Of a stretch of 64,000 bases of DNA, positions 17,250 through 25,986 are shown one piece after another. The stretch spans positions 372,001 through 436,000 of the forward strand of contig NZ_AP013294.1 of NCBI RefSeq assembly GCF_000829195.1, written 5' to 3'. Made by a program: the position numbers and the translations under genes. The DNA is from Bacillus sp. OxB-1 (GTDB lineage Bacteria; Bacillota; Bacilli; Bacillales_A; Planococcaceae). How positions within the stretch are numbered: position 1 is the stretch's first letter; each line of letters begins with the position of its first letter. A model generated the notes under the pieces. The model saw only the letters and a program-made list of their open reading frames with translations, was not told the origin of the DNA and ran no database searches.

Positions 17250-18806
17250 TTAGAAAACTTTTGTCGTCCAGGTTTCGCCGTTCCATACGTCCGTGACAAG
17301 CCCTTCATAAAATTCAGGTTCATGTGAGATGAGGAGGATGCTGCCTTTATACTCTTTCAACGCCCGTTTCAATTCATTTTTCGCATCTTGGTCCAGGTGG
17401 TTCGTCGGTTCGTCGAGGACGAGTAAGTTCGTTTCGCGGTTGATCAATTTGCAGAGACGGACTTTTGCCCGTTCGCCGCCGCTTAACACTTTCACTTTGC
17501 TTTCGATATGCTTCGTCGTCAAACCGCAGCGTGCCAACGCCGCACGCACTTCATATTGGGTGAAATGAGGGAACTCCTCCCAGATCTCTTCGAGGCAAGT
17601 GCGGTTGTTTTCCGTCTTCATTTCCTGTTCGAAATAGCCGATTTCCAAATGATCCCCAAGCTCGACAGAACCGGCGAGGGAGGGGATTTCACCCAGGATG
17701 CTTCGGAGCAACGTCGTTTTCCCGATGCCGTTTGCACCGGCCAATGCGATCTTCTGGCCCCGCTCCATCGTCAAATTCAATTCTTTCGATAATGGCTCAT
17801 CATAGCCGATGATTAGGTTCTCCGTTTGGAACAAGAATCGTCCCGGCGTGCGGGCCAGTTTGAAATCGAAATGCGGCTTCGGCTTTTCCGCATCCAACTC
17901 GATAACATCCATCTTATCCAACTTCTTTTGCCGTGACATCGCCATCCGGCTCGTCGCCGCATTGGCTTTATTGCGGGCAACGAAGTCTTTCAGATGGGCA
18001 ATCTCCTTTTGCTGCTTCTTGTAAGCCGCCTCCAACTGTTGCTTCTTCATTTCGTAGACGCGTAGAAATTCATCATAATCGCCAGGATAGCGGGTGATCT
18101 GCTGATTTTCCATATGATAAATCAATTGCACGACACTATTCAGAAATGGAATGTCGTGAGAAATCAGGATGAACGCATTGTCGTAGTTCTGCAAGTAATT
18201 CCGCAGCCACTCGATATGTTCGACGTCCAAATAGTTGGTCGGCTCATCGAGAAGGAGGATATCCGGTTTCTCCAGCAATAGTTTGCCGAGTAACACCTTC
18301 GTCCGCTGCCCTCCACTCAAATCATGGACATCCCGGTCGAGACCGAATTCATCCAGCCCGAGCCCGTTCGCCACTTCATCGACCTTGGAATCAATAATAT
18401 AAAAATCCCGATTCGTCAGTTCATCCTGCATCTGGCCGGTTTCTTCCAAGAGCGCCTCGAGTTCGTCCGCCTCGACCTCTGCCATTTTGGCAAAGAGCAT
18501 GTTCATCTCCGCCTCTAAGTCGTATAAATATTGGAAAGCGGTCCGCAAAACATCCCGAATGCTCATCCCTTGTTTCAACACGACATGCTGGTCCAAATAA
18601 CCGACCCGCACCCGTTTCGCCCAAGTAACCGTTCCCGCGTCCGGCTCCAGCTTGCGGGTGATAATATTCATGAACGTCGATTTTCCTTCCCCATTCGCTC
18701 CGATCAATCCGATCCGTTCTCCTTGCAATAAACGGAAAGACACATCCTCGAAAATCGCCCGATCCCCGAAACCGTGACTTAAATTTTTGACAGTCAATAA
18801 ACCCAT
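17250..18806 (-). CDS. ABC-F family ATPase
   Basis: A 518-residue soluble protein with two ATP-binding cassettes and no membrane domain. Walker A motifs are GANGEGKST and GANGIGKTT. Signature motifs are LSGGQRTK and LSGGERAK, and Walker B segments are ILLLDEPTNYLD and LLVLDEPTNHLD. The linker between cassettes (about residues 240-300) is Lys/Gln-rich and helical, as in ribosome-binding ABC-F proteins. It most resembles the YkpA/YbiT branch, so a translation factor role is likelier than drug resistance. ATG 18806 follows AAAGG at ten bases. Confidence 0.9.
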   Translation of the reverse strand: MGLLTVKNLSHGFGDRAIFEDVSFRLLQGERIGLIGANGEGKSTFMNIITRKLEPDAGTVTWAKRVRVGYLDQHVVLKQGMSIRDVLRTAFQYLYDLEAEMNMLFAKMAEVEADELEALLEETGQMQDELTNRDFYIIDSKVDEVANGLGLDEFGLDRDVHDLSGGQRTKVLLGKLLLEKPDILLLDEPTNYLDVEHIEWLRNYLQNYDNAFILISHDIPFLNSVVQLIYHMENQQITRYPGDYDEFLRVYEMKKQQLEAAYKKQQKEIAHLKDFVARNKANAATSRMAMSRQKKLDKMDVIELDAEKPKPHFDFKLARTPGRFLFQTENLIIGYDEPLSKELNLTMERGQKIALAGANGIGKTTLLRSILGEIPSLAGSVELGDHLEIGYFEQEMKTENNRTCLEEIWEEFPHFTQYEVRAALARCGLTTKHIESKVKVLSGGERAKVRLCKLINRETNLLVLDEPTNHLDQDAKNELKRALKEYKGSILLISHEPEFYEGLVTDVWNGETWTTKVF

Positions 18807-18866
18807 ATGCTGTACACCTTTTCCTTCATTCAGAATGCTACTATTATATCCGGAAATCCATTCCGG

Positions 18867-18963
18867 TGCCAGGCACTAAAACAAACGTGAAAGTAGAAAC
18901 TTTCACGTTTGTTTGAACTTACACGATTATTTAAACTAACACGATTGTTCGGGTGCCTGTCAC
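18867..18963. repeat. Palindromic repeat element carrying the stop codon of the upstream gene
   Basis: The element starts with GGTGCCAGGCAC and ends with GGTGCCTGTCACC. Inside it are perfect 16-base arms (18879-18894 and 18899-18914) around an AGAA loop. Its right half is similar in sequence and spacing to 21419-21482. The TGA that ends the YcdB/SLH gene is part of the element's terminal palindrome. Confidence 0.8.
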
Positions 18964-21146
18964 CTTACCGACATTTCGTGGGCGAGCCGGATGATAGAGA
19001 CGGCCAACTCTGCGTATGTCATTTCTTGATCCGGGTTGAAGTGACCTTTTTCAGCCGGCAGCAAGCCGATGGAGTTTGCCAAGGCGACATATCCTATATT
19101 CCCTGCCTGAACTTGGTCAGCATCTTGGAGGTCGAGTTTGTAGATGTCGCTATGTTTAGCTGCCTGTTCGAGTCCAAGTATGCGAATATACCAAACTGCC
19201 AGTTCTTCCCGTGTGATTGGCGCATCCACATTGAAACTCGTGTCTTGCTTAATGACGCCCATTCCTACCGCATGTTCAACGACTTGATAGTACGGATGAT
19301 CCGGATTTATATTCTCAAACGTCTGGCTTCGATCCTCCCGTTCACCATACCAGTCCGCATAGAAATACGTCAGCGAATTCACGATCACCTTCAAGGCTTC
19401 CCCCTTCGTAGCAAGGGCATCGCCGTTAAAGGTTTCCCCATCTTTCACCTCGAGAATTTTGGCGTTCAGTAAATAATTCAATTCCTTTTCCGCCCAAGGA
19501 TGCGTGACGACAATAGTGTTCTCCTCGCCCGTCAAGCTATTCCATTTCCCCGTTTTGGCATCTAGTGTACTGAAGGATTGTCCGTTGAATACAGGAACAT
19601 AGACGAGGTCATAGTGTTGCGCCTCTGCTTTTTTCGTGTAATTCAGCTGGGCGCTTAGCGCTTTTTCATAGATGGCCTTTGCTTCTTCTTCAGAGATGAT
19701 TTCATCGATAGCCGGCCATTGGGCCTCTTCTTGATACTGAACGTATAAATTGTTTAAAGAGCTATCCGGATTGATACTTACACTGATTTGATCCCCTATT
19801 ACCGGAATCCCATTGACCACTCTTGGGAATGAAAAATAATATACGCCCGATTGCTCATCCACATGGGCTTCATCCAAAGGATAGGCATAATGATGCAAAT
19901 AGGAAGGAGCCCATTCTTTCAAATGTGTAATGGCGGATGCAAGCGCTTCCTTCTCGGACAGCGGCTTCCCTTTCGGCGCTTCCTTGCCAGCCTGCTCCAG
20001 CATTTGGTACGACATATCCGAATACTGAATGATTTCGCCCGTATGTTTATTTATTTCCAAAGTGGTTCCATAACCGCCATTTGCAACTTGATACATATAG
20101 TGAATGCTGAACACTTGTTGTCCATTATGATTTTTCATTTCTTCAACCGATTGGATTGTCAATTTGACATCATCGGATTTACTTTCCAATAGCTGTTCCG
20201 CCAGTTTACGTGCTTCCTCTTTCGTGATGCCCTCTTTTTTGGGCGGGAGCGGTTCAGCCACAATCTTTTCTATTTTCGTTTTCTTCGGAGGCTCTGTTGA
20301 GTAGCCGTTCGCCCTTTGCCATTGACCTGTCAAAGCGTGAACGTTACTTGTCTTAGGTTGATAGACGAGCTCAATCGTGCGTTTTCCCGTATCCATATTA
20401 ATGGAATAATACAAATCGGCGGAGAGATTGTCTTTGATTTTCTGTAAGATTTCCTTCTCGTCTTTCACTTTTTCGACATCCTCGAAAGTGGCCGCCCCTT
20501 TGTGAACCGGGTTCTTATAAAACTCCACTACATCCCCATTTCCGAGGACTGTGACTTGCATTTTCTGGTCCGCAATCGGCACTTGATGTTTCGTCCGTGT
20601 AAACATAAACGAATAGCGGATAGGCTCCGTCAGTATTCGGTGTGGGTAATACTGTTGAATATCCGTTTCTAATTGGTATGCCTCTTCAGTCGGAATGTGA
20701 CTCATGAATTCAATTGCTATTTTCCGTGCTTCTTCTTTTGATACCTTTGCGGGAAATAAAGCATCCGCTTCGTTCAGAGGTTGGAAAGAGAAATGTTCAA
20801 TTTCCAAATCATCTCCAACAAACCCAACACTTCCGTGCAATTGCTTCCCATTGACTGCCTTCGAAAAATAGAGATGATATCGAATTTTTTCATCGTCGGG
20901 ATACATATGACCGCCGCTCATCTGAAAGTCGTTGCTTGATAGGAAATCGAACTGATTGGGAAACAAGTCACGAAATTTCTGAATCAAATCATTTTTGCTG
21001 AACTCAACTTCCGTGGAAGCGACTTCAATTGGCACTTTGGTAGATTGCTCGTCCATATGGGCAGATGCTTGTGCCGCGGATGCGAACAGTCCAAATGATA
21101 AAGCGGAGCAGGTGAGTAATGTACTGATTTTCCTTGATTTAGCCAA
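18960..21146 (-). CDS. Exported YcdB/YcdC-domain protein with C-terminal S-layer homology region
   Basis: About 728 residues. A signal peptide is clear (ISTLLTCSALSFGLFASAAQ then ASA). The body contains repeated PepSY-like units of the YcdB/YcdC type (KEEARKIAIEFM, KEEARKLAEQLLES, EKEALASAITHLKE). The last 180 residues contain SLH-like segments (ITREELAVWYIRILGLE and MTYAELAVSIIRLAHE), so it is likely anchored to cell-wall polymers. A role as a protease inhibitor or wall-bound sensor is possible, but no enzyme motif is seen. TTG 21146 is preferred because AGGAGG lies six bases before it. The ATG at 21152 abuts that site. The stop codon comes from a palindromic repeat. Confidence 0.82.
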   Translation of the reverse strand: MAKSRKISTLLTCSALSFGLFASAAQASAHMDEQSTKVPIEVASTEVEFSKNDLIQKFRDLFPNQFDFLSSNDFQMSGGHMYPDDEKIRYHLYFSKAVNGKQLHGSVGFVGDDLEIEHFSFQPLNEADALFPAKVSKEEARKIAIEFMSHIPTEEAYQLETDIQQYYPHRILTEPIRYSFMFTRTKHQVPIADQKMQVTVLGNGDVVEFYKNPVHKGAATFEDVEKVKDEKEILQKIKDNLSADLYYSINMDTGKRTIELVYQPKTSNVHALTGQWQRANGYSTEPPKKTKIEKIVAEPLPPKKEGITKEEARKLAEQLLESKSDDVKLTIQSVEEMKNHNGQQVFSIHYMYQVANGGYGTTLEINKHTGEIIQYSDMSYQMLEQAGKEAPKGKPLSEKEALASAITHLKEWAPSYLHHYAYPLDEAHVDEQSGVYYFSFPRVVNGIPVIGDQISVSINPDSSLNNLYVQYQEEAQWPAIDEIISEEEAKAIYEKALSAQLNYTKKAEAQHYDLVYVPVFNGQSFSTLDAKTGKWNSLTGEENTIVVTHPWAEKELNYLLNAKILEVKDGETFNGDALATKGEALKVIVNSLTYFYADWYGEREDRSQTFENINPDHPYYQVVEHAVGMGVIKQDTSFNVDAPITREELAVWYIRILGLEQAAKHSDIYKLDLQDADQVQAGNIGYVALANSIGLLPAEKGHFNPDQEMTYAELAVSIIRLAHEMSVR

Positions 21147-21336
21147 AACCATCCTCCTAAGTTCGTAGTCTATTCAGTATACTTCATCTTCAATGAATTG
21201 TTAATATTGGAATTTCACTCCACCATTAACTAGCCCCTAATCGAATCGTATGATTACGGCCGAGGAAAGATGCCTAGTTGAAAGCATTCAAAGGTATTTG
21301 AAGCAAGGCGGTTCCCCTGTGTATTGTTCGTACGCC

Positions 21337-21386
21337 AAAAAGCCATGGTCGTGCTGCACAATGCAGCCGATTCCCATGGCTTTTTT
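21337..21386. terminator. Strong bidirectional hairpin terminator
   Basis: AAAAAGCCATGG pairs with CCATGGCTTTTTT, with an inner GCTGCA/TGCAGC stem. It lies downstream of the frameshifted MFS gene. Confidence 0.85.
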
Positions 21387-21418
21387 CTCGAACTTTAAGT
21401 AATCACAGTTGTACATAC

Positions 21419-21482
21419 ATTCACGTTTATTCAAACAAACAGGATTGTTGGAACAAACACAATTGATCAGGTGACTGTCACC
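21419..21482. repeat. Palindromic repeat element carrying the MFS stop codon
   Basis: About 64 bases similar to the right half of 18867-18963: both run from TTCACGTTT through CAAACA-type repeats and end in the palindrome GGTGACTGTCACC. Read on the minus strand, this palindrome supplies the TGA (21478-21480) that ends the MFS frame. Confidence 0.8.
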
Positions 21483-22675
21483 TGGCCGATTCGACCGAGC
21501 GATGAATCTCTTGGTCCCTTCCGCCATGCAGAAAATAATACACCAAAATTCCCAGGACAATAACGCCGACCAACGTCAAATACAAACCGCTGTAACCGAA
21601 AGCGGGTACCAAGTATCCCAACAAGAAAGGCCCCAAACCCAACCCAAGATCCAGGCAAATGAAATAGGTCGAGTTGGCCAGCCCCATACGGTGCGGTGGG
21701 GTAACTTTAATAGCGAGCGCTTGCGTGCACGATTGGAAATTCCCGTACCCCAATCCGATAATGGCGGCAGCGAGTAGGAACATTAAAGTTGTGTCAGCTT
21801 GACTCAACACCCACATACCAAGCGCAAATAAAACTAGCGCAGGATACGCCACACTGTTTCCACCCTTTATATCCATTAATTTTCCCGTAAACGGACGGGA
21901 AAAGGAAATAATGATGGCGTAGACTAAAAAATAAAAACTTCCGGCCATCACCAAGTTTCGATCATGGGCATAAGCGGTGACAAATGAAAGGATTCCAGAA
22001 TAAGCGAGAGCCGCTACTAGCATCACAATAGAGATGGGCAAGGCGGTCGGTTCGAAAATATTCCCCCAACGAAAAACCCTTTCTTTCACTTTCCGGCTTG
22101 TATTCAATTTTCGGCGACCGGACGGGCAAGGCGATGAGCAAACTGACGATTCCCATTACAAGCGAAAAGACGAAAATACTCGTATAGCCGAATTTATCGA
22201 TGAGCATCAGTCCGATCAACGGTCCGACAGCTGTCGATAATACTGCACTCAAGCTGAAATAGCCAATGCCTTCCCCGCGCCGGCTTGGTGGAATCACTTG
22301 GGCCACGATTGTTCCCGTGGCTGTCGTCGCCAACCCGACACCAACCCCATGCAAAAAGCGCACCGCAATCAAGAAGTATAAATTTCCGGGAATAAAATAA
22401 AAGAGCGTAATGATAACAAAAAATACGGTCCCGGAAATCAACATTTTTTTATTTCCCACTTTGGCAATCCGGCTGCCGCCGTACAACCGGCCTACTAAAG
22501 AACCGAGGATGAAAATACTGGCGACCAAGCCGGCAGTACTTGCGCTTGCTCCGTATTGTCCAGAGGCGTATGTCGCTATCGTCACTAATAATAGATACAT
22601 CGATAGCATAAGGACGAAATTTACGATTGAAATGGATATGAAATCCTTTGTCCATAATTTCTCATTCTGCTGCAT
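21478..22675 (-). pseudogene. MFS multidrug-type transporter, single-base frameshift
   Basis: Two overlapping frames make one 12-helix major facilitator protein of about 398 residues. The N-terminal frame runs from ATG 22675 (MQQNEKLWTKDFIS, through GRLYGGSRIAKVGNKK and FLHGVGVGLATTATG). The C-terminal frame carries PTALPISIVMLVAALAYSG and SRPFTGKLMDIKGG. The frames join near 22054-22067, where a run of five C and a run of four A lie. Removing one base in either run restores FSLGEYFEPTALPIS. The start has AAAGGAAG and overlaps the marR stop by 14 bases, so the two form an operon. Either the gene is inactive or the base is a sequencing error. Confidence 0.85.
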
Positions 22676-23108
22676 ATACTCTTCCTTTACCGCTCGCAAT
22701 TTTCTTTGAAATGTTCTGCAATACTTGCGCCACCAGGAGCCGTTCCTCTTCCGATACACCTTCCAATAAGCTTTCCTGATAACGGCTGATCTTGCCCTCC
22801 ACTTGCCGGCTCACTTCCAGTCCATGCTCCGTCAAATAAAGATTCTTAGTCCGGCGATCACTTCCCGAACGCGCATCCACCAATTGAAGTTCCTCCAACC
22901 GTTGAACCATCTTCGTCGTCGTTGGCTTCTCGACATTCCTTTTCTTTGAAAGTCCGCTAATTGTATGCTCCCCTTCATGATAAAGAACCCTCATCATCAA
23001 CCAAAGCGGCAACGACAAGTGAAACGGAGCCAATTGGGCGTTTAATTCATTCATATAGGGACGATGCAACATTGCATATTCATAAAAAAGCTGCTTATGC
23101 GGTTTCAA
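22662..23108 (-). CDS. MarR-family transcriptional regulator
   Basis: A 148-residue winged-helix repressor (HTISGLSKKRNVEKPTTTKMVQRLEELQLV, wing GSDRRTKNLYLTEHG; motif spans about residues 45-95). TTG 23108 is preferred as the start because GGAG lies seven bases upstream and the resulting length is normal. The frame stays open for 107 codons farther upstream, but that part reads through a MITE-like element. A perfect dyad at 23131-23147 lies just upstream and is a likely autoregulatory site. The MFS gene is next in the operon. Confidence 0.9.
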   Translation of the reverse strand: MKPHKQLFYEYAMLHRPYMNELNAQLAPFHLSLPLWLMMRVLYHEGEHTISGLSKKRNVEKPTTTKMVQRLEELQLVDARSGSDRRTKNLYLTEHGLEVSRQVEGKISRYQESLLEGVSEEERLLVAQVLQNISKKIASGKGRVYAAE

Positions 23109-23130
23109 GTCCTCACTCCATCCATTATTA

Positions 23131-23147
23131 TTAGTTTGTGAAACTAA
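23131..23147. promoter_or_regulatory. Probable MarR operator
   Basis: TTAGTTT and AAACTAA are perfect 7-base arms around GTG, 23 bases upstream of the marR start codon. Size and position suit a MarR-type dimer. Confidence 0.65.
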
Positions 23148-23199
23148 ACAAAAGTATAGTATAGGGAGACATACGAAGCAATCAAGACGGTTGGAAGTT

Positions 23200-23401
23200 G
23201 GGGTTGTCCAGAAAGTGGATTTTCCGGTTAAACACGCAAATAGCAAGGGCTCTGGTCGCTTTCCGCGGGCCAGCCGACGAGCCTCCTCCGGCTTACAGCC
23301 GTGCGGGGTCTCGTCGGCCGGCTTTCCCGCAGGAGTCTCCCGGCGCCCTTGCTTTTTGCTGGTATCCAACTCTGTGCCTGGACTTTTCGGACAGTCCCCT
23401 T
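23200..23401. mobile_element. MITE-like hairpin element of about 200 bp
   Basis: The imperfect terminal inverted repeats are GGGGTTGTCCAGAAAG and, at the other end, CTTTTCGGACAGTCCCC. Nested inner arms are GCAAATAGCAAGGGC and GCCCTTGCTTTTTGC. A GC-rich core contains GCTTTCCGCGGGC and CCCGCAGGAGTCTCCC. It carries no gene of its own and sits between marR and the sulfurylase-like gene. The core resembles short repeats I know from other Bacillales genomes. Confidence 0.78.
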
Positions 23402-23480
23402 TTAAAATCTCAGCTCGGCCCAGTACCAATTTCTTTCACCTTGAACCCCCTCCTCCTCCCCCAAACTTTTCAAACCATAA

Positions 23481-23518
23481 CGAAAAAACATCCGCCAGAA
23501 ATCAGTTTGGCGGATGTC
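23481..23518 (-). terminator. Terminator of the sulfurylase-like gene
   Basis: On the minus strand CATCCGCC / GGCGGATG is followed by TTTTTT, 14 bases after the stop codon. Confidence 0.9.
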
Positions 23519-23531
23519 TTCCATCTATTAC

Positions 23532-25253
23532 TTATTCATTCGGCTCATCACTGCCCCGATAGCGATGGTACGGCAAGACATTCCACGTCCGGTATTGGAA
23601 ATCTTCTGCCCGGAGATCTTTTGGAATGTCGTCAAGAATCTGTTTGGCGACTTCCAATTCACGTTGTGATTCTTCCTTGTCTTGGTACATGAACTCGTCG
23701 GAAGCAGCCGCAGGAGCCTGCCCCACTTTTTCCTCCAAGTCGGAAATGACCATTTGTTGTTGCTTGCGTAAGGATTCCCGGGCATCACTGATCCAGTCCG
23801 GCTGCAGATTGCGATTCGTATCGCCGACATTGCTGTATTCGTCAAAGATATCTTGGTAGACCCGATCAGCGTTAGCCCGCACATCCAAGTTGACCATTTC
23901 CAAATCGAGATTCGTTAAATCTTCGACAGTGAGTGGCGTTTTCCGCAGAGCTCCACCGAGTCTCGTTCTCTTTAAATAGAACGGGAACATGCTCTTGATT
24001 GTTTTACCGACAGGAGAGATAGCGCTTTCATTCGCATCCAATCCTTTTGGCTGGATTCCTTGAATGGCAATTCGTGCCGACTCCGGACGGACGATTTCCT
24101 TTGGCGGCATAATCCCATGTCGCAGCATTTCCCGGATTCCCGTTCCGGAAATATTGATACGGTACCTTTCGTCATGCGGACAGGATTGCGTCGTTGCCGG
24201 CGCATCACAGCGGGTACAATAGAAAACTTCATGGAACAGCCGGACATCAATGCCGAGCTCCTCCGGCTTGAATTCATCAAAAATACTATGGCTGGCGTAT
24301 TTATCATAATAATCGCCGATACCCGCGTGATCCCGGCCAATGAGTGCATGGGTGCAACCGTAATTTTTCATGATCAACGCATGCAGCACCGTCTCCCGGG
24401 GACCTGCGAAAATATAAGTTACACGCAACGGCGCTAAAATCGAGCGTCCTTTCGGATAATACGTTTCCAGCACGCTGCGGTACGACAGCATCCGGAACTC
24501 ATGCCGGGTATACTCGCGCTTCGCCATCTCGACGAGTGGCTGAAGAAGTAAGCCGTCGATTTCCTCCAACGCATTCTTATGGATGTATTCATGCCCCCGG
24601 TGCAAAGGATTCGCCCCTGTAATGAATCCGGCAGCTGAACGGAATTTCTTTTCTTCATAAAATGTATGCCATGTATCTTTCGGTTCCAGACGAAGCTTTT
24701 CGAACGGTCCCCAGTCGACACGGCGCAGCAAACGGATTGGTCCACCTAATGCAACGTCTCCCATACGGCGATAGATTGCGTCGACGCCCGGATGATTCCG
24801 GTCGGTCGTTCCGAATAGATTGGAAGCACGGAAGTCTTTATCATATTTGAAAATATCTTCAATTTGGAGAATCGCAACCGGCTCATTGTTTTCATCTGCC
24901 AGGGCTACTTCCTCGCCGACGGACAGTGTCTTAATGATCTCCGCATTGCGGTTTCCGATCGGTGCAAAACTGAGGGGAGCCGGCCAAATCACGCCGTTCA
25001 CCAAACGGCCTGTTGTCAGGACGGATTTGTAATCGGCTTCATTCATAAACCCTTCGTTCGGTGACAACACGCCGGTCGCAATCATTTCGAGCGTAATGAT
25101 CGCTTCCATATCGACCATGATGGTCGGCAATTCCTTGGCGCGTAGCATCTCCGCCTCCCGCTCTTCTCCTGTCACTACCTTGTTCACTAATTTGCCTCCA
25201 TGTGGTTGCTGCGGGTAATCGGAAAACCTGCTTTTCTCTGAAACATTTAACAT
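23532..25253 (-). CDS. ATP-sulfurylase-like adenylyltransferase with C-terminal extension
   Basis: A 573-residue protein whose first ~400 residues follow the sulfate adenylyltransferase fold: PHGGKLVNK at the start, GRDHAGIGDYYDKYAS, and a zinc-site pattern CTRCDAPATTQSCPHD followed by ISGTGIREMLRHG. The nucleotide motif reads ITGANPLHRGHEY where the family has QTRNPxHRAHE, so the glutamine and arginine that contact sulfate are missing. A further ~170 residues, partly helical and charged (ESLRKQQQMVISDLEEKV), follow where Bacillus Sat enzymes end. No APS kinase or reductase gene is nearby. Sulfate activation is doubtful, and an adenylyltransferase for another anion is possible. The ATG at 25253 follows GGGGGAAACGAG. 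Confidence 0.8.
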   Translation of the reverse strand: MLNVSEKSRFSDYPQQPHGGKLVNKVVTGEEREAEMLRAKELPTIMVDMEAIITLEMIATGVLSPNEGFMNEADYKSVLTTGRLVNGVIWPAPLSFAPIGNRNAEIIKTLSVGEEVALADENNEPVAILQIEDIFKYDKDFRASNLFGTTDRNHPGVDAIYRRMGDVALGGPIRLLRRVDWGPFEKLRLEPKDTWHTFYEEKKFRSAAGFITGANPLHRGHEYIHKNALEEIDGLLLQPLVEMAKREYTRHEFRMLSYRSVLETYYPKGRSILAPLRVTYIFAGPRETVLHALIMKNYGCTHALIGRDHAGIGDYYDKYASHSIFDEFKPEELGIDVRLFHEVFYCTRCDAPATTQSCPHDERYRINISGTGIREMLRHGIMPPKEIVRPESARIAIQGIQPKGLDANESAISPVGKTIKSMFPFYLKRTRLGGALRKTPLTVEDLTNLDLEMVNLDVRANADRVYQDIFDEYSNVGDTNRNLQPDWISDARESLRKQQQMVISDLEEKVGQAPAAASDEFMYQDKEESQRELEVAKQILDDIPKDLRAEDFQYRTWNVLPYHRYRGSDEPNE

Positions 25254-25592
25254 CTCGTTTCCCCCTCAATCAAAAATTGTTGTACAGCATATCTACAAAT
25301 GGAAAAACAAACTGCATAATTTGAATGTACCTTTCCAAATAATAAAAGTCAAATACTTCCGAAAACTTAAACTTTTACTTATATTTTTAGTAGGATTTGC
25401 TATTGGACGACAGCGGAAATAGATTGAAATATATTGAATTTCCAGTTTTTTGAATATACATCGCAAGTATTTCCTTTATTTTTGTTTTATTACGTTGGCT
25501 ATTACCGACAAGTCGTTTCTGCTTATGATTCCCTATTCAGCTTTTTACCAAAAGAAAACAACTTTATTTCAACCATAATGTTAAATCGAAAA

Positions 25593-25633
25593 ACCGCGGA
25601 CCGATTGGCTGTCATCGCCTTTCGGTCCGTGGT
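25593..25633. other. Stem-loop in the long gap upstream of the sulfurylase-like gene
   Basis: ACCGCGGACCGA pairs with TCGGTCCGTGGT with one mismatch around a 17-base loop. There is no T run, so it is not a plain terminator. The surrounding 25254-25740 is AT-rich. A 67-codon frame at 25434-25637 has no ribosome-binding site and is not called. Confidence 0.45.
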
Positions 25634-25740
25634 GTGAAATCCTTCTTTCCTCGTCGATGCGGTTGGCGAAGAATGGGATTCCTTGAATTATGGTTTTTTT
25701 CACAATTTGTTCAATGAAAGCGTTTTGAATATGAACGTAT

Positions 25741-25780
25741 TGTGAATTGATTCACAAAAAGGTTTTTTTCTGAATATAAT
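25741..25780 (+). promoter_or_regulatory. FNR-type box overlapping a promoter
   Basis: TGTGAATTGATTCACA (25741-25756) matches the FNR/CRP half-site pattern TGTGA-N6-TCACA. Its right half gives a -35 (TTCACA), and 18 bases later TATAAT (25775-25780) forms the -10. The spacing fits an activator bound near -40. The promoter points at an IS4-family insertion. Before that insertion it would have served the 40-codon gene now at 27155. Confidence 0.7.
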
Positions 25781-25925
25781 GCGGTATGATAAGAATCAAG
25801 TAAAGCATTTCCTATCAGTCCACGCGAGCATCTCAGTTTATGGCTTTATTGCAAGGCAAAAAACTAAAAGACAGGGGCACGCGTGTTGATTAACCAAGTT
25901 GTTCCAATCAAAAAAATATAAAAAA

Positions 25926-25985
25926 AGAGATGTCTCTTGTAAAATGTAAGTCACCACAACCACATTTACGAAACGAGGCATCTCT
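25926..25985 (+). promoter_or_regulatory. Translation-blocking hairpin before the transposase start
   Basis: AGAGATG (25926-25932) can pair with CATCTCT (25979-25985), which lies directly before the ATG. In a transcript entering from outside, this would hide the start region, a device known in IS231 and IS10 to limit transposase. Confidence 0.55.
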
Positions 25986-25986
25986 C

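Noticed and set aside
21288..21413. Possible 42-residue Cys-containing peptide (MYNCDYLKFEKKAM...)
   Set aside because: It overlaps a strong terminator hairpin and has no good ribosome-binding site. Kept only as a remote possibility.
23109..23429. N-terminal extension of the MarR protein by 107 residues
   Set aside because: It is translated from the MITE-like element, and a TTG with proper ribosome-binding site gives normal MarR length.
25434..25637. 67-codon plus-strand frame in the gap before the IS
   Set aside because: No ribosome-binding site, AT-rich, and it overlaps a stem-loop.
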